27,343 bases of DNA. Origin: a virus. The notes below the pieces were generated by a model that was not told the origin of the DNA, searched no databases, and saw only the letters and a list, made by a program, of their open reading frames with translations. Both the position numbers and the translations under genes were made by a program. The stretch spans positions 1-27,343 of IMG/VR virus record IMGVR_UViG_3300030105_003319. One strand, given 5' to 3'. Each line of letters starts with the position of its first letter. Position 1 is the first letter of the stretch. Below, one piece after another: positions 13,593-22,766 of the stretch.

Positions 13593-14312
13593 ATGCTAAA
13601 AACTATTATATTAACAACGTTGGCTGCAGTTGGCTTTGCCTCTGCAGATATTACAGTACCTCCAATTGAGGTGTCCTATACTTATAGGGATACAGATGTT
13701 TGGCGTGGTGCGAAGTTCGGTGAGAGTGATAAAGTAACCGGTGTTAGCACTGGGTATGATTTTGACTTTGCACGATTGGAAGCATCATTCTCCTACGCTG
13801 ATAATTCTCTACTTAATAACACTAACCTATCTGTTGGATTTACTCGTGATTTCTCATTTGAAGGAGTTGGAGAGTTTACTGCAGGGGTAGCTTATAAGCG
13901 CTATACAGGTGGAACAGACCTCGCTGGTGATGTAACTAGCGAAATTGGAGTTTCAATTGCTAAAGAGTTTTTCCTCGCTGATGTATCAGGTACTCAGTAC
14001 TTTACTACAGAAGGTAATGGATTGGGATACTTTGAACTTAATGCTAAACGATCAGTTGACCCATTTCCATTTATTGATGGTACAGAGTTTCTTGTTGATG
14101 TAGCTGCTACCGTTGGTTATAGCTTTGATGAGTCTGAGTTTACTCATACACAACTAACCGTTAGTAAAGATTACGAGCTAAATTATTTCGGCGGTATTAC
14201 ACTTACACCGTTCGTTACTTTTGTGAACGCTGCATCTGATACTGCTGGTACTATCTACGCTAGCTCTGATGACGAAACACTTGCAGGAGTTTCCTTTAGT
14301 AAGTCCTTTTAA
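13593..14312 (+). CDS. Outer-membrane beta-barrel protein with signal peptide
   Basis: From ATG 13593 the 239-residue precursor has a clear Sec signal peptide (MLKTIILTTLAAVGFASA, cleavage expected after Ala18). The mature part alternates polar and aromatic residues in about eight to twelve amphipathic strands (VSYTYRDTDVWRGAKFG, FDFARLEASFSYADN, VAATVGYSF, GITLTPFVTFV) and ends in Phe, the usual beta-barrel assembly signal. The opening DVWRG pattern resembles the TIGR02001/gcw_chp family of proteobacterial outer-membrane proteins, by memory. The longer TTG start at 13563 lies inside the promoter, so I reject it. Expressed by the phage, it could alter host permeability or block receptors for competing phages; that is inference. 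Confidence 0.85.
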   Translation: MLKTIILTTLAAVGFASADITVPPIEVSYTYRDTDVWRGAKFGESDKVTGVSTGYDFDFARLEASFSYADNSLLNNTNLSVGFTRDFSFEGVGEFTAGVAYKRYTGGTDLAGDVTSEIGVSIAKEFFLADVSGTQYFTTEGNGLGYFELNAKRSVDPFPFIDGTEFLVDVAATVGYSFDESEFTHTQLTVSKDYELNYFGGITLTPFVTFVNAASDTAGTIYASSDDETLAGVSFSKSF

Positions 14313-14325
14313 GTAAGTCCTTTTA
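14298..14325 (+). repeat. 14-nt tandem duplication at the barrel gene stop
   Basis: AGTAAGTCCTTTTA is repeated exactly (14298-14311, 14312-14325). The first copy encodes the final Ser-Lys-Ser-Phe and part of the stop; the second is downstream. This is probably a slippage duplication. Confidence 0.85.
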
Positions 14326-14342
14326 ATAAACTAAACTAAATT

Positions 14343-14380
14343 AAAAAACCCCTTGTACGATATCGTACAAGGGGTTTTTT
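14343..14380. terminator. Bidirectional intrinsic terminator, perfect 38-nt palindrome
   Basis: Six A, then CCCCTTGTACGAT and its exact complement, then six T: a 38-nt palindrome (centre GATATC) with a U tract in both directions. It lies between the convergent barrel gene (+) and the fibre gene (-), and serves as a terminator for both. Confidence 0.92.
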
Positions 14381-14391
14381 GTATTAATTTA

Positions 14392-17300
14392 TTAGCAACA
14401 GCAAACACAACAACTTGGTTGCGGCGGTGCTGGTGTCTGTGTAGGTGTAACTGTAGGTGTAACTGTGTTAGACGGCGTCTGAGTAACTGTATTAGACGGT
14501 GTATTAGTAGGCGTCTGAGTAACCGTAGCAGTATTAGTTGGTGTCTGAGTCATCGTATTACTAGGTGTATGCGATGATGTCTGTGTAGCAGTATGAGTTG
14601 GTGTTTGCGTAGCAGTATTTGATATAGTAGTTGACGGGGTAGGTGTCTTTGTAGCAGTTTTAGTAGGCGTCTGAGTAACCGTAGCAGTATTAGTTGGCGT
14701 CTGAGTAATCGTATTACTTGGTGTTTGCGTAGCAGTATGTGTTCTAGTAGTTGTCGGAGTAGGTGTCGGTGTACTTGTTTTACTAGGTGTTATACTCGGT
14801 GTAACACACGCTGTAGGTGTAATCGTATTGGTTGGCGTTTGTGTAACTGTGTTACTTGGTGTGTTTGTAGCAGTATGAGTTGGTGTCGTTGTATTAGTTG
14901 CTGTATTAGTAGGTGTTTTTGTTGCAGTATGAGTAGGTGTTTTTGTTGCAGTATGAGTAGGTGTTTTTGTTGCAGTTTTGGTCGGTGTTCCTGTAGCCGT
15001 TTTAGTAGGTGTCTGCGTTTTTGTTGGTGTCTGTGTAGCTGTATGAGTTGGTGTGGGACTACCGGTGTTAGTAGGTGTAGCAGTATGAGTTGGCGTCTTA
15101 GTAGCAGTATGAGTAGGTGTCTGTGTTGGTGTCTGTGTATTTGTAGCAGTATGAGTAGGTGTAGGTGTATTTGTTTCAGTTGCAGTTGCAGAAGCGTTTA
15201 CCGAACGTGAAGTGGTTGGTGTTGGGGACTGCGTACTAGTATTAGTAGGAGTAGGAGTCTTTGTAGCAGTATTAGACGGTGTAGGGGTCTTTGTTCCGGT
15301 ATTTGTTGGGGTCTTTGTATTTGTTGCTGTATTGGTTGGCGTCTGTGTAGTGGTATGTGATGGTGTATTAGACGGTGTCTTTGTAGCAGTATTAGTAGGC
15401 GTTTGTGTAACTGTATTACTAGGTGTGTTTGTAGCGGTATTAGTAGGCGTCTGTGTTGGTGTCTGTGTCTTAGTAGCAGTATGAGTTGGTGTCTTAGTAG
15501 CAGTACGAGTAGGTGTATTTGTAGCAGTACGAGTAGGTGTCTGTGTTTTTGTAGCAGTATTAGACGGGGTAGGAGTGTTTGTAGCAGTATGAGTTGGCGT
15601 TCCGGTAACCGTACCACTTGGCGTTTGTGTAGCAGTATGAGTAGGTGTTTGGGTTGTAGTATGTGACGGTGTAATAGATGGTGTTTGTGTAGCAGTACGA
15701 GTTGGTGTCTTAGTAGCAGTATGAGTAGGTGTATCTGTAGCAGTACGAGTAGGTGTCTGTGTCTTCGTAGCTGTGTTAGTTGGTGTTTGCGTAACAGTAT
15801 TAGTTGGCGTCTTTGAAGCAGTTCTTGTTGGCGTCCCTGTTTTAGTTGGAGTCCGTGTAACACTTGCTGTGTTAGTTGGTGTCTTTGTAGCAGTGTTTGA
15901 TGGTGTTCCTGTTTTAGTTGGAGTCTGCGTCCTAGTTCCGGTATTAGTCGGTGTAGGAGTACCAGTGTTACTAGGCGTGTTTGTAGCAGTATGAGTTGGC
16001 GTCTTTGTATTAGTTGCTGTATTAGTTGGCGTCTGCGTAGCAGTATTACTTGGCGTGTTTGTAGCAGTATTACTTGGCGTGTTTGTATTAGTTGCTGTAT
16101 TAGTTGGCGTCTGCGTTTTTGTAGCAGTAGGAGTAGGGGTCCCTGTTTTACTTGGAGTAATAGTAGCAGTAGGTGTAGTAGGAGGCGTAGGGTTAGGTGT
16201 TGGTGTACCTGATTGTGTTCTAGTAGTTGACGGTGTAGGGGTCTGTGTACCTGTTTTAGTAGGTGTTTTTGTAGCAGTATTAGTTGGTGTCTGTGAACGT
16301 GTTGTAGATTGTGTAGTTGTCGGTGTAGGAGTTTTTGTTGGTGTTATAGGTGGAGTCGGCTCAGCTGTTGGTGTTGCTGTTCCTGAATTTGTAGTTGTCT
16401 GTGTTGGTGTATTGGTAGGTGTCTTGGTAGGTGTCTTGGTTTGTGTAGGTGTAACTGTACCTGTATTCGTAGGAGTACCAGTTTTTGTAGCAGTATTAGT
16501 AGGCGTTTGTGTAACTGTATTACTTGGTGTAGCAGTAGGTGTAGCAGGACCATTAGATGGTGTCTGTGTCTGAGTAGCAGTACCGGTTTGTGTCGGTGTA
16601 CTAGTATTAGTAGGCGTAGGAGTTTTTGTCCCGGTACTTGTTGGTGTCTGTGTTTTTGTAGATGTTGGGGTTGCAGATGGGCATATTTCCGGGCATTCTA
16701 GTGTATAAGTCCACGCTGGTTTATCATGTACCGGGGATGTAATTGTTACAATAGCTTCATCAGTTACAAACCGTGCAACTCTAGCTTGTAAAGTTCCTGA
16801 TGTAGTATTTTTTACATCAGGGAAACCGTCGGCGGATATTAAAAGTCCAGGAAATTCATTAGCAACGTAGCCTAGATCGATTAAAGCATCAATAAATGCC
16901 TGCCTTTTACTACCACTAAAGTTATAAGATGAATGGCCAATAAACCCAGAATCAAAAATCTCTTCACCTTCATAGGTAACTACAAACCTATCCGGCCCAT
17001 CAACAACATTATACTTAAGACTAACACATCTTTCAAAAGTCTTTGATGAAGTAACACTCGGCGTAGGGGAAAAACTAGGGGTTCCAGTCTGTGTAGGTGT
17101 GCTAGTAACTTTAGATGTAGGTGTAACTGTTTGCGTAGCTGTACTACTCGGTGTAACACCGAAAGTTAGTGTTGTAGTTTGGGTCTGTGTAGGTGTATGT
17201 GTAGGTGTCTGTGTTGGTGTATCTGTCTGAGGTGGTGTAATACTTACAACTAGCGAATTACTAGGTGTCTGTGTCGTTGTTTGACAAGGAGTACCTGGCA

Positions 17301-18819
17301 CGGGACATGTATTTGATGCAGTAGGTGTTGCTGAGCCTGTTGATGTAGGAGTATTAGATAGCACGACAGGACAACCAGAAGGTATACCTGGACTACCCGA
17401 TGGTGGTGAAGGTATACTAGACCCACAGCAGGTTCCGGTATTACTCGGTGTTGGTGTTTGGGTTGCAGCGGGTATTGCCGGTCCTGTAGCAGAATGACTA
17501 ATTGTTGGTGTAGGTGTTGGTGAAGCAGAAACATCATTAACAGTTACTTTAAGTATTTTATCCGCTCCTTTAGCTATATAATATATAGTATTACCGATAG
17601 TGATGCCATCTGAAAAATAACCGTCTGATCCTTCACCTCCACCAGCTTGAACAAGTGTATCAGTTATGTCATGGTAACTAATGACGTCAGTAGCTGGGTT
17701 TATCCAAATAAGATACGGTGCGTCGACGGGCACAGAATAAACAAAACCATTAGGACCTAAAACTGAGTTAAGGGATTTTTCAGCAAAATCACCGGAAGGT
17801 AATTCAACTTCAAACTCATCAATTGCAGTAATAAGGGCTGGAGGAAGTGCGATTTCTGTTGTAGAATCATCTGATGTATCAATCTTAAGAATAGCATTTG
17901 CACGCTTAGGCATTGCATAAATGCTATTATTTGACGCTAATGTACCACCAGAATACATGTTAAAGAAAGGAAATGGATCCAGATTTTTTGTAGCTGAATT
18001 GATTGGATTAGTATTAGGGGTTAGACAACCTGTAATTACATCACTACCAAAACTTACTTTCTCTGCATCTGGCTTAGTCGTATCTATTATAAGAATAGCT
18101 TCACTAGACATTGGTGTTCCATAAATCTTATTGTTACCACCACTAGTAGCACCACAAAATCTTCTATAAACATCATCTACAATACCTTCATCTACAGCTG
18201 TATTTCGTATACTATGTATTGGACCAGCTGTTGGTGTTTCTGGAAAAGGTAAATCAGCACCTACAGCATCAGAACTAGTAACCATGGTCCGGACCTTTGC
18301 AGGTCCTGTAAAAGGTACCATATATAAGCACTCACTTGCACCTGACCCCCCTAGCACACCTCCTGCTGCTTGAAGACTGCAACGTGAATTACAATTAGAA
18401 AAGTAACTTTGACTAACTGTAACTGGTGATACTGCAGTATCGATAACTAATGGACCGGTGATAGCGTTAAGCGGGTTAGCGTAAATCTTACCACTAGTTG
18501 TCTCTAAAATCCCTCCACTATACTTATGTGATTGATCGCTTAGCGAAGGATCAACTAATCCAAGATCAGCAAACTTATTAACAGTTGTATCAGTTCCTGG
18601 ATCGAACTTTGTTATATATTGAGCATCATCAGGTATAAGGTAAAGCTTTCTATCAAGACCAAGAACAGCGCCTTGAAACTTTGATCCTGTTGTGCAGCCG
18701 GCTGTTGTGCAACCAGTAGGTAACGTATCCGCAAGACTTGAACCAACAAAATCGAATGTGAGGTTTGACCCCAGCGTGTTAGGTGTAATGGTTGGTGTAT
18801 ATGAAGGGTGAAATGACAT
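14392..18819 (-). CDS. Giant Thr/Pro-repeat tail fibre with N-terminal propeller and Cys tail
   Basis: The 1475-residue protein has four parts. Residues about 1-425 form repeated strand blades with recurring KIYxxP/IYAMP/FVYSVP and LKID/LIWINP motifs, consistent with a beta-propeller. About 427-590 is a Ser/Thr/Pro linker that includes TCCGSS. About 595-711 is a folded module (ERCVSLKY to LECPEICP) related to one in the neighbouring protein at 18823. From about 712 to 1468 there is a very long degenerate TPTxTxTxTPT repeat with Thr at nearly every second position. The protein ends SCCVCCC. There is no signal peptide. The start lies 3 nt after the stop of the upstream gene. The repeat stalk is probably an extended rod, perhaps glycosylated; the six cysteines may crosslink or bind metal. 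Confidence 0.85.
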   Translation of the reverse strand: MSFHPSYTPTITPNTLGSNLTFDFVGSSLADTLPTGCTTAGCTTGSKFQGAVLGLDRKLYLIPDDAQYITKFDPGTDTTVNKFADLGLVDPSLSDQSHKYSGGILETTSGKIYANPLNAITGPLVIDTAVSPVTVSQSYFSNCNSRCSLQAAGGVLGGSGASECLYMVPFTGPAKVRTMVTSSDAVGADLPFPETPTAGPIHSIRNTAVDEGIVDDVYRRFCGATSGGNNKIYGTPMSSEAILIIDTTKPDAEKVSFGSDVITGCLTPNTNPINSATKNLDPFPFFNMYSGGTLASNNSIYAMPKRANAILKIDTSDDSTTEIALPPALITAIDEFEVELPSGDFAEKSLNSVLGPNGFVYSVPVDAPYLIWINPATDVISYHDITDTLVQAGGGEGSDGYFSDGITIGNTIYYIAKGADKILKVTVNDVSASPTPTPTISHSATGPAIPAATQTPTPSNTGTCCGSSIPSPPSGSPGIPSGCPVVLSNTPTSTGSATPTASNTCPVPGTPCQTTTQTPSNSLVVSITPPQTDTPTQTPTHTPTQTQTTTLTFGVTPSSTATQTVTPTSKVTSTPTQTGTPSFSPTPSVTSSKTFERCVSLKYNVVDGPDRFVVTYEGEEIFDSGFIGHSSYNFSGSKRQAFIDALIDLGYVANEFPGLLISADGFPDVKNTTSGTLQARVARFVTDEAIVTITSPVHDKPAWTYTLECPEICPSATPTSTKTQTPTSTGTKTPTPTNTSTPTQTGTATQTQTPSNGPATPTATPSNTVTQTPTNTATKTGTPTNTGTVTPTQTKTPTKTPTNTPTQTTTNSGTATPTAEPTPPITPTKTPTPTTTQSTTRSQTPTNTATKTPTKTGTQTPTPSTTRTQSGTPTPNPTPPTTPTATITPSKTGTPTPTATKTQTPTNTATNTNTPSNTATNTPSNTATQTPTNTATNTKTPTHTATNTPSNTGTPTPTNTGTRTQTPTKTGTPSNTATKTPTNTASVTRTPTKTGTPTRTASKTPTNTVTQTPTNTATKTQTPTRTATDTPTHTATKTPTRTATQTPSITPSHTTTQTPTHTATQTPSGTVTGTPTHTATNTPTPSNTATKTQTPTRTATNTPTRTATKTPTHTATKTQTPTQTPTNTATNTPSNTVTQTPTNTATKTPSNTPSHTTTQTPTNTATNTKTPTNTGTKTPTPSNTATKTPTPTNTSTQSPTPTTSRSVNASATATETNTPTPTHTATNTQTPTQTPTHTATKTPTHTATPTNTGSPTPTHTATQTPTKTQTPTKTATGTPTKTATKTPTHTATKTPTHTATKTPTNTATNTTTPTHTATNTPSNTVTQTPTNTITPTACVTPSITPSKTSTPTPTPTTTRTHTATQTPSNTITQTPTNTATVTQTPTKTATKTPTPSTTISNTATQTPTHTATQTSSHTPSNTMTQTPTNTATVTQTPTNTPSNTVTQTPSNTVTPTVTPTQTPAPPQPSCCVCCC
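14400..16680 (-). repeat. Degenerate Thr-Pro coding repeat array
   Basis: Hundreds of ACN and CCN codons on the minus strand produce low-complexity sequence that is GT-rich on the plus strand. Units such as [11 protein letters not shown] vary in spacing and codon, so this is a protein-level repeat rather than an exact DNA repeat. It creates several spurious ORFs in other frames and could support recombination or slippage. Confidence 0.9.
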
Positions 18820-18822
18820 GAC

Positions 18823-21105
18823 TTATGAATATTCTGGAAAGACTACTTTTCTAAGTGTTTCGTGTTGTTGTGTTAAGCCACATAAGTAGCTATCTTCCGT
18901 ACCGCAAGATAATGTGTAAAATGGGCAACCGATGAAAGCTATCCAATTTGTTGATGATAAGGGTGAATATACATTTAATGTAATTCGTGAAGAATCAGTA
19001 TCTTTATAAAAGTAACTACTCCCCGCCGCCTTGGTAGAATCAACCAACGGATAACCGTCAGCTGCTATAGCACTTAAAGGCAATTCTATGTCTGATCCAT
19101 GTGAATAGCTCGACAAAAGACCAGTAATAAAAGTGGAACGAGCCGATCCGTTGTAATTATATATACTATTACCTACATACCCTGTGTCATATACCGGGTT
19201 ATTTTCATACATGTATACAAATCTTGTAGGAAGTTTAAAATTTGGTGTATTCCACTGTAGATTAACATCACCAATAAAGGCAGAAATAGAATACAGAGTA
19301 GAAGAAGGAAAAAAGTCACCTTCCGCGTCGGCATCTGTAGCACTTAATCCACAGCTAATATCAGGACACCCAACTTCAGGTTCAATACCCAAGAAAGGTA
19401 AAGGTTGTTTAGCTTCTGTAAGAGGGGTAGCACCGTCCGGCTCACTTAAGCTAATTGAAGATAGTATAAATGGTACGATAGGTTCAAAATTAAAATTAGC
19501 CGCACTTGCTTCAGTAGTAGGAGCTTTACCCTCTACATGAAAATTAGATACAATTACTTCACCTCTTACAGTACCAGCAGATAAAGGCTTAACAACAGTA
19601 AAGCCTGGTCTGTATCTACTAAGAGATGTAAATGGTAATCTTGTAATATTAGATGTAAGTAAGTTAGTATAAAATATATCACCTTGTGATTTATAATCTA
19701 CTTGTATCTTACTACCATAATTTCCTAACCTTGCTCTTATAGTTTTAACTCCATCACTTATAAGGTTAAATGCACTTACAGTACCTACCCCGGTTAAATA
19801 GCTGTAATTACTATCACGAACAGAAATACTATTAGCGACTATATCAGCTGCACCAATACCATCACGCGTTTGTGAATTTGAATAGGTAGATGATAGTGCA
19901 AAAATACCAAGAGAGTCTATACCTATTCCTAACACTGCGCCATCTAAAGATTTATTCGCTAAATTTGTTGCAGATAAATCTTTAATACCAGAATAACCTA
20001 AATTAGAACCAACACCTCCTCCGGATAAAGCAGTATCTGCATCTTGTAGAAACATACAAAACCCTAATTCATCAGCCGGTGAAGAATTACTTAATTCATA
20101 TGTAAACGACCAAGTTATATCATATTCCGGTGATAACCCTTCTTCGAAAATTGCTACGGATGTTGCAGATAATGGTAATCCGTTCCACTGTTGTAAAAAG
20201 GAGTCGAGATTTACATCTGTCATAGTATATCCAGATGCTGGAAATCCTGATGCTAAAGCTGCGTAAGTAGTATCAACATCAGTAATCATTCGATTTAGAT
20301 CGTTATAGTTACGCGCGCTGCTAATATAAGGCCCGGTATTAACACCGTACCAAGTTCCTAATACAACCACTTCGTTATTTAGAAGCATCATTACCGGGCT
20401 ACCAGAGTCACCTCCAGAGATCGGTGCATAAAAAGTAGATGCTGGTGCAGTACTAGGTACTCCAGTTTTAAAAGTAGCATAAGCACTCAATCCGTAGTTA
20501 TTAGGATCATCATCTTCAAGACTACCAAAATTAATTTGTGATAATGTGCGTACAGCAGCATCTTCATGTTGATTAGTGTTAAGAATTAATGCATCGCTAA
20601 TAGAAGAGTCCCATGTTGTAGCATTAAGAGTGAACTCAGTTGGATTAAAATACCGGTATGAATCTTTTGGTAAGACTTTAACTATATCAATTGAAGTTGG
20701 TAAGTCGGCTTCAAGAAGACCTATACTATAATCACCGTTTCCGAATCCGGAATACGGAGCGTTTTTAGTTGCAACTATCTTACGCGTAATTAAGGTATTA
20801 TCTTTTGTTACGAAGTAAACCTCATCTTCATATACATATTTAGCATGCTTTGCATACAAAATATGCCTTTTTGTAATTGCAGTTCCACCTAAGAGTTTTT
20901 CATGACCTTGACTCGTTCTATTATTCCATGCAACTAAACCAGTTATACCGGAGACATTATGAACCCAGCTATTTGTATTTCGAGATAGACTTTCTACCGC
21001 GGTATAATTACTAAATAATACCTTATCGGTAGCTGGATTCTTTCCGGTAATAGCAGAAAGAATAGAGCTGGTCGAAATCTCTTGTATTAGTGGTAAATTA
21101 GACAT
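18823..21105 (-). CDS. Adhesin with trypsin-like protease and lectin-like domains
   Basis: The 760-residue product has an N-terminal chymotrypsin-fold serine protease (about 50-270). The catalytic residues read as His87 (LYAKHAKY), Asp125 (NGDYSIGLL) and Ser234 in GGDSGSP, the hallmark of the family. From about 310 to 530 a jelly-roll-like region (WSFTYELS, GFCMFLQDADTALSGGGVG, VLGIGIDSLGIFALS) resembles L-type/concanavalin lectins. Residues about 620-727 carry the module shared with the giant fibre at 14392, and a short Cys-containing tail follows. I choose ATG 21105 because AAAGGTG lies 5 nt upstream; the alternative GTG 21111 falls inside that ribosome site. A late-like ATTAAATA lies upstream. 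The protease may process fibres or host surface proteins; substrate unknown. Confidence 0.82.
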   Translation of the reverse strand: MSNLPLIQEISTSSILSAITGKNPATDKVLFSNYTAVESLSRNTNSWVHNVSGITGLVAWNNRTSQGHEKLLGGTAITKRHILYAKHAKYVYEDEVYFVTKDNTLITRKIVATKNAPYSGFGNGDYSIGLLEADLPTSIDIVKVLPKDSYRYFNPTEFTLNATTWDSSISDALILNTNQHEDAAVRTLSQINFGSLEDDDPNNYGLSAYATFKTGVPSTAPASTFYAPISGGDSGSPVMMLLNNEVVVLGTWYGVNTGPYISSARNYNDLNRMITDVDTTYAALASGFPASGYTMTDVNLDSFLQQWNGLPLSATSVAIFEEGLSPEYDITWSFTYELSNSSPADELGFCMFLQDADTALSGGGVGSNLGYSGIKDLSATNLANKSLDGAVLGIGIDSLGIFALSSTYSNSQTRDGIGAADIVANSISVRDSNYSYLTGVGTVSAFNLISDGVKTIRARLGNYGSKIQVDYKSQGDIFYTNLLTSNITRLPFTSLSRYRPGFTVVKPLSAGTVRGEVIVSNFHVEGKAPTTEASAANFNFEPIVPFILSSISLSEPDGATPLTEAKQPLPFLGIEPEVGCPDISCGLSATDADAEGDFFPSSTLYSISAFIGDVNLQWNTPNFKLPTRFVYMYENNPVYDTGYVGNSIYNYNGSARSTFITGLLSSYSHGSDIELPLSAIAADGYPLVDSTKAAGSSYFYKDTDSSRITLNVYSPLSSTNWIAFIGCPFYTLSCGTEDSYLCGLTQQHETLRKVVFPEYS

Positions 21106-21108
21106 TAA

Positions 21109-21122
21109 CACCTTTATTTAAT
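21109..21122 (-). promoter_or_regulatory. Late-like ATTAAATA plus Shine-Dalgarno AAAGGTG
   Basis: ATTAAATA (21115-21122) partly overlaps AAAGGTG (21109-21115), which is spaced correctly for ATG 21105. This is one of only two clear ribosome sites in the window. The late motif is 9 nt before the ATG. Confidence 0.45.
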
Positions 21123-21158
21123 CTGGTGTATGTCAGATACAAGTAGAATAAATAGAAT

Positions 21159-22754
21159 TTACATTCCCCATTCGAATTTAACTAAGCCAGCTTTAGTATT
21201 AATACTTACACCTTTGTGACCTCCACCACCAGCTCCAGGAGCTTGGTCTGATCCCCAGAAAGATGCAGGACCACTAGTCCGGTAGTCTTCACCACCATCA
21301 GTTTTCCACCCACCAGATCCACCTTCTATAACATAACCACCGATAATATATGGACTACTAGTGTTTAATGTACCTTTATTACCACCATTTAGAGAAGCTG
21401 CTGTATGTATATTAGCACTAAGACTAGCAGCTCCATTACTTATTAATAGATTAACTCCACCAACTACGATTTTACTTAAGTTTCCAGCAGAATTAGCAGT
21501 AGTTTGACCAGCGCCTACAGTTACAGTAACAGTAGTACCAGGTTGAGCAGAAAGTATAGCATATACTGTTGCTGCAGCTCCACCTGTACGTAGTCCGCCT
21601 TTAGCACCAGAACCTGTAACCCATACTTTTGTATGCTCAGCTACGGTTGTAAATGTACTTGTACCGGCTGAGTCAACTACTGTAATACCTGGAGGAACTG
21701 GACCAATCTTAATTGCACCAGCTAGAGTATTTATAGGGACACCATTACCTACTGCTACATTATTGTTAGTAGCAGTTAACCCACCGTTAATTGTTAGTGT
21801 AGAAGTAACTACTGTATCAGGAAGTGCTTTAATATAATAACTTACTGCTTTGGTTGTGTATGTACTACCGGTAGAGTTAAGAGTACCATTACTAAAGCTC
21901 GCCACATCCGCTTGCCCTACATGTACAACATCCTCATAGTTAGGTAGGTTAAAGTTATTACCAGAGCCACCATATGTAGCATGAATAACACTTGAAAGTA
22001 CACCATATGTTGTATTAGATACTGACGCGCCATTGCAAAGTAACCACCCAACAGGAAATGCTTTACCACTAGCAGCAGCCATAATAGTACCAACAGGTAT
22101 AAAGGCGCTAGCTGAATTAACATAAAACTGACCTGTATTAAGCGGTGCTGACCATGAAAGTTGACCGGTAGAATTAGTACCTAAAAATGCATTATTAGCA
22201 ACTCCACCTACAGGGAAGCTATACTGAACAGCGTTAATATTGAGCTTCTCTGGTAGCTTAAGATGAGTGGCAGTATTAGTGTTAATTTGATCTGTCTTAA
22301 TCTGAGTAGCGCTTAATGAAATTCTACCAGATACTAATTCGAGTGAATTACCAAGAGCATCAGTATGAAAGTTATTAGCTGATAGTGTACCTACAATTAT
22401 AGTACCAGTTACCTCATTAATAGTAATTGTACTATTACCTGCTGCTAGTACTTGTGAAACTTTTACCCAAGCGTTTGAAACGTAAGCATAAAGAGATCTA
22501 GTTGTTGAATTAAAGGCTATATCACCTTCTACCATACCAGTTATAGTTAAATGATTAGTAACAGACCCTTTAAACTTATTACCTGTTATAATACCACCTA
22601 AAGTCTGACCATCACCTACAAACAAACGTTTACCATCTGTAGTATAGCCTAACTCTCCTTGATTTAGGGTTATATTTTGACGATCCGTATCCTGCCCGCG
22701 CCGGACTAATAGCTTTAAGAGGGTGTTTTCGAGAATTTCAATTTTCTTTGACAT
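21159..22754 (-). CDS. Tail fibre: Mtd-N-like head, collar domain, Gly-rich tip
   Basis: The 531-residue protein starts with an Mtd-N-type attachment head (about 12-55: LVRRGQDTDRQNITL, GELGYTTDGKRLFVGDG). A beta-structured stalk follows. Then comes a phage tail-collar domain at about 216-280 (IPVGTIMAAASGKAFPVGWL, LCNGA, NFNLPNY). The C-terminal glycine-rich tip (about 371-531) contains GSGAKGG, GGSGGWKTDGGE and APGAGGGGHKG, ending FEWGM. It resembles Gly-rich receptor-binding tips such as those of T-even-type adhesins. The head is paralogous to that of the next gene. The tip is the likely receptor contact. The upstream gene ends 12 nt before the start. Confidence 0.83.
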   Translation of the reverse strand: MSKKIEILENTLLKLLVRRGQDTDRQNITLNQGELGYTTDGKRLFVGDGQTLGGIITGNKFKGSVTNHLTITGMVEGDIAFNSTTRSLYAYVSNAWVKVSQVLAAGNSTITINEVTGTIIVGTLSANNFHTDALGNSLELVSGRISLSATQIKTDQINTNTATHLKLPEKLNINAVQYSFPVGGVANNAFLGTNSTGQLSWSAPLNTGQFYVNSASAFIPVGTIMAAASGKAFPVGWLLCNGASVSNTTYGVLSSVIHATYGGSGNNFNLPNYEDVVHVGQADVASFSNGTLNSTGSTYTTKAVSYYIKALPDTVVTSTLTINGGLTATNNNVAVGNGVPINTLAGAIKIGPVPPGITVVDSAGTSTFTTVAEHTKVWVTGSGAKGGLRTGGAAATVYAILSAQPGTTVTVTVGAGQTTANSAGNLSKIVVGGVNLLISNGAASLSANIHTAASLNGGNKGTLNTSSPYIIGGYVIEGGSGGWKTDGGEDYRTSGPASFWGSDQAPGAGGGGHKGVSINTKAGLVKFEWGM

Positions 22755-22766
22755 AATATTATTTTA

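Noticed and set aside
14400-16680. Possible CRISPR array or non-coding tandem repeat
   Set aside because: Units vary in length and sequence, have no regular spacers, and keep one open minus-strand frame encoding a continuous Thr/Pro stalk.
14353-16701. Several plus- and minus-frame ORFs rich in Cys/Arg/Ser or Val/Gly across the repeat
   Set aside because: They are out-of-frame readings of the Thr/Pro repeat of the 14392-18819 gene and have no start signals or recognisable content.
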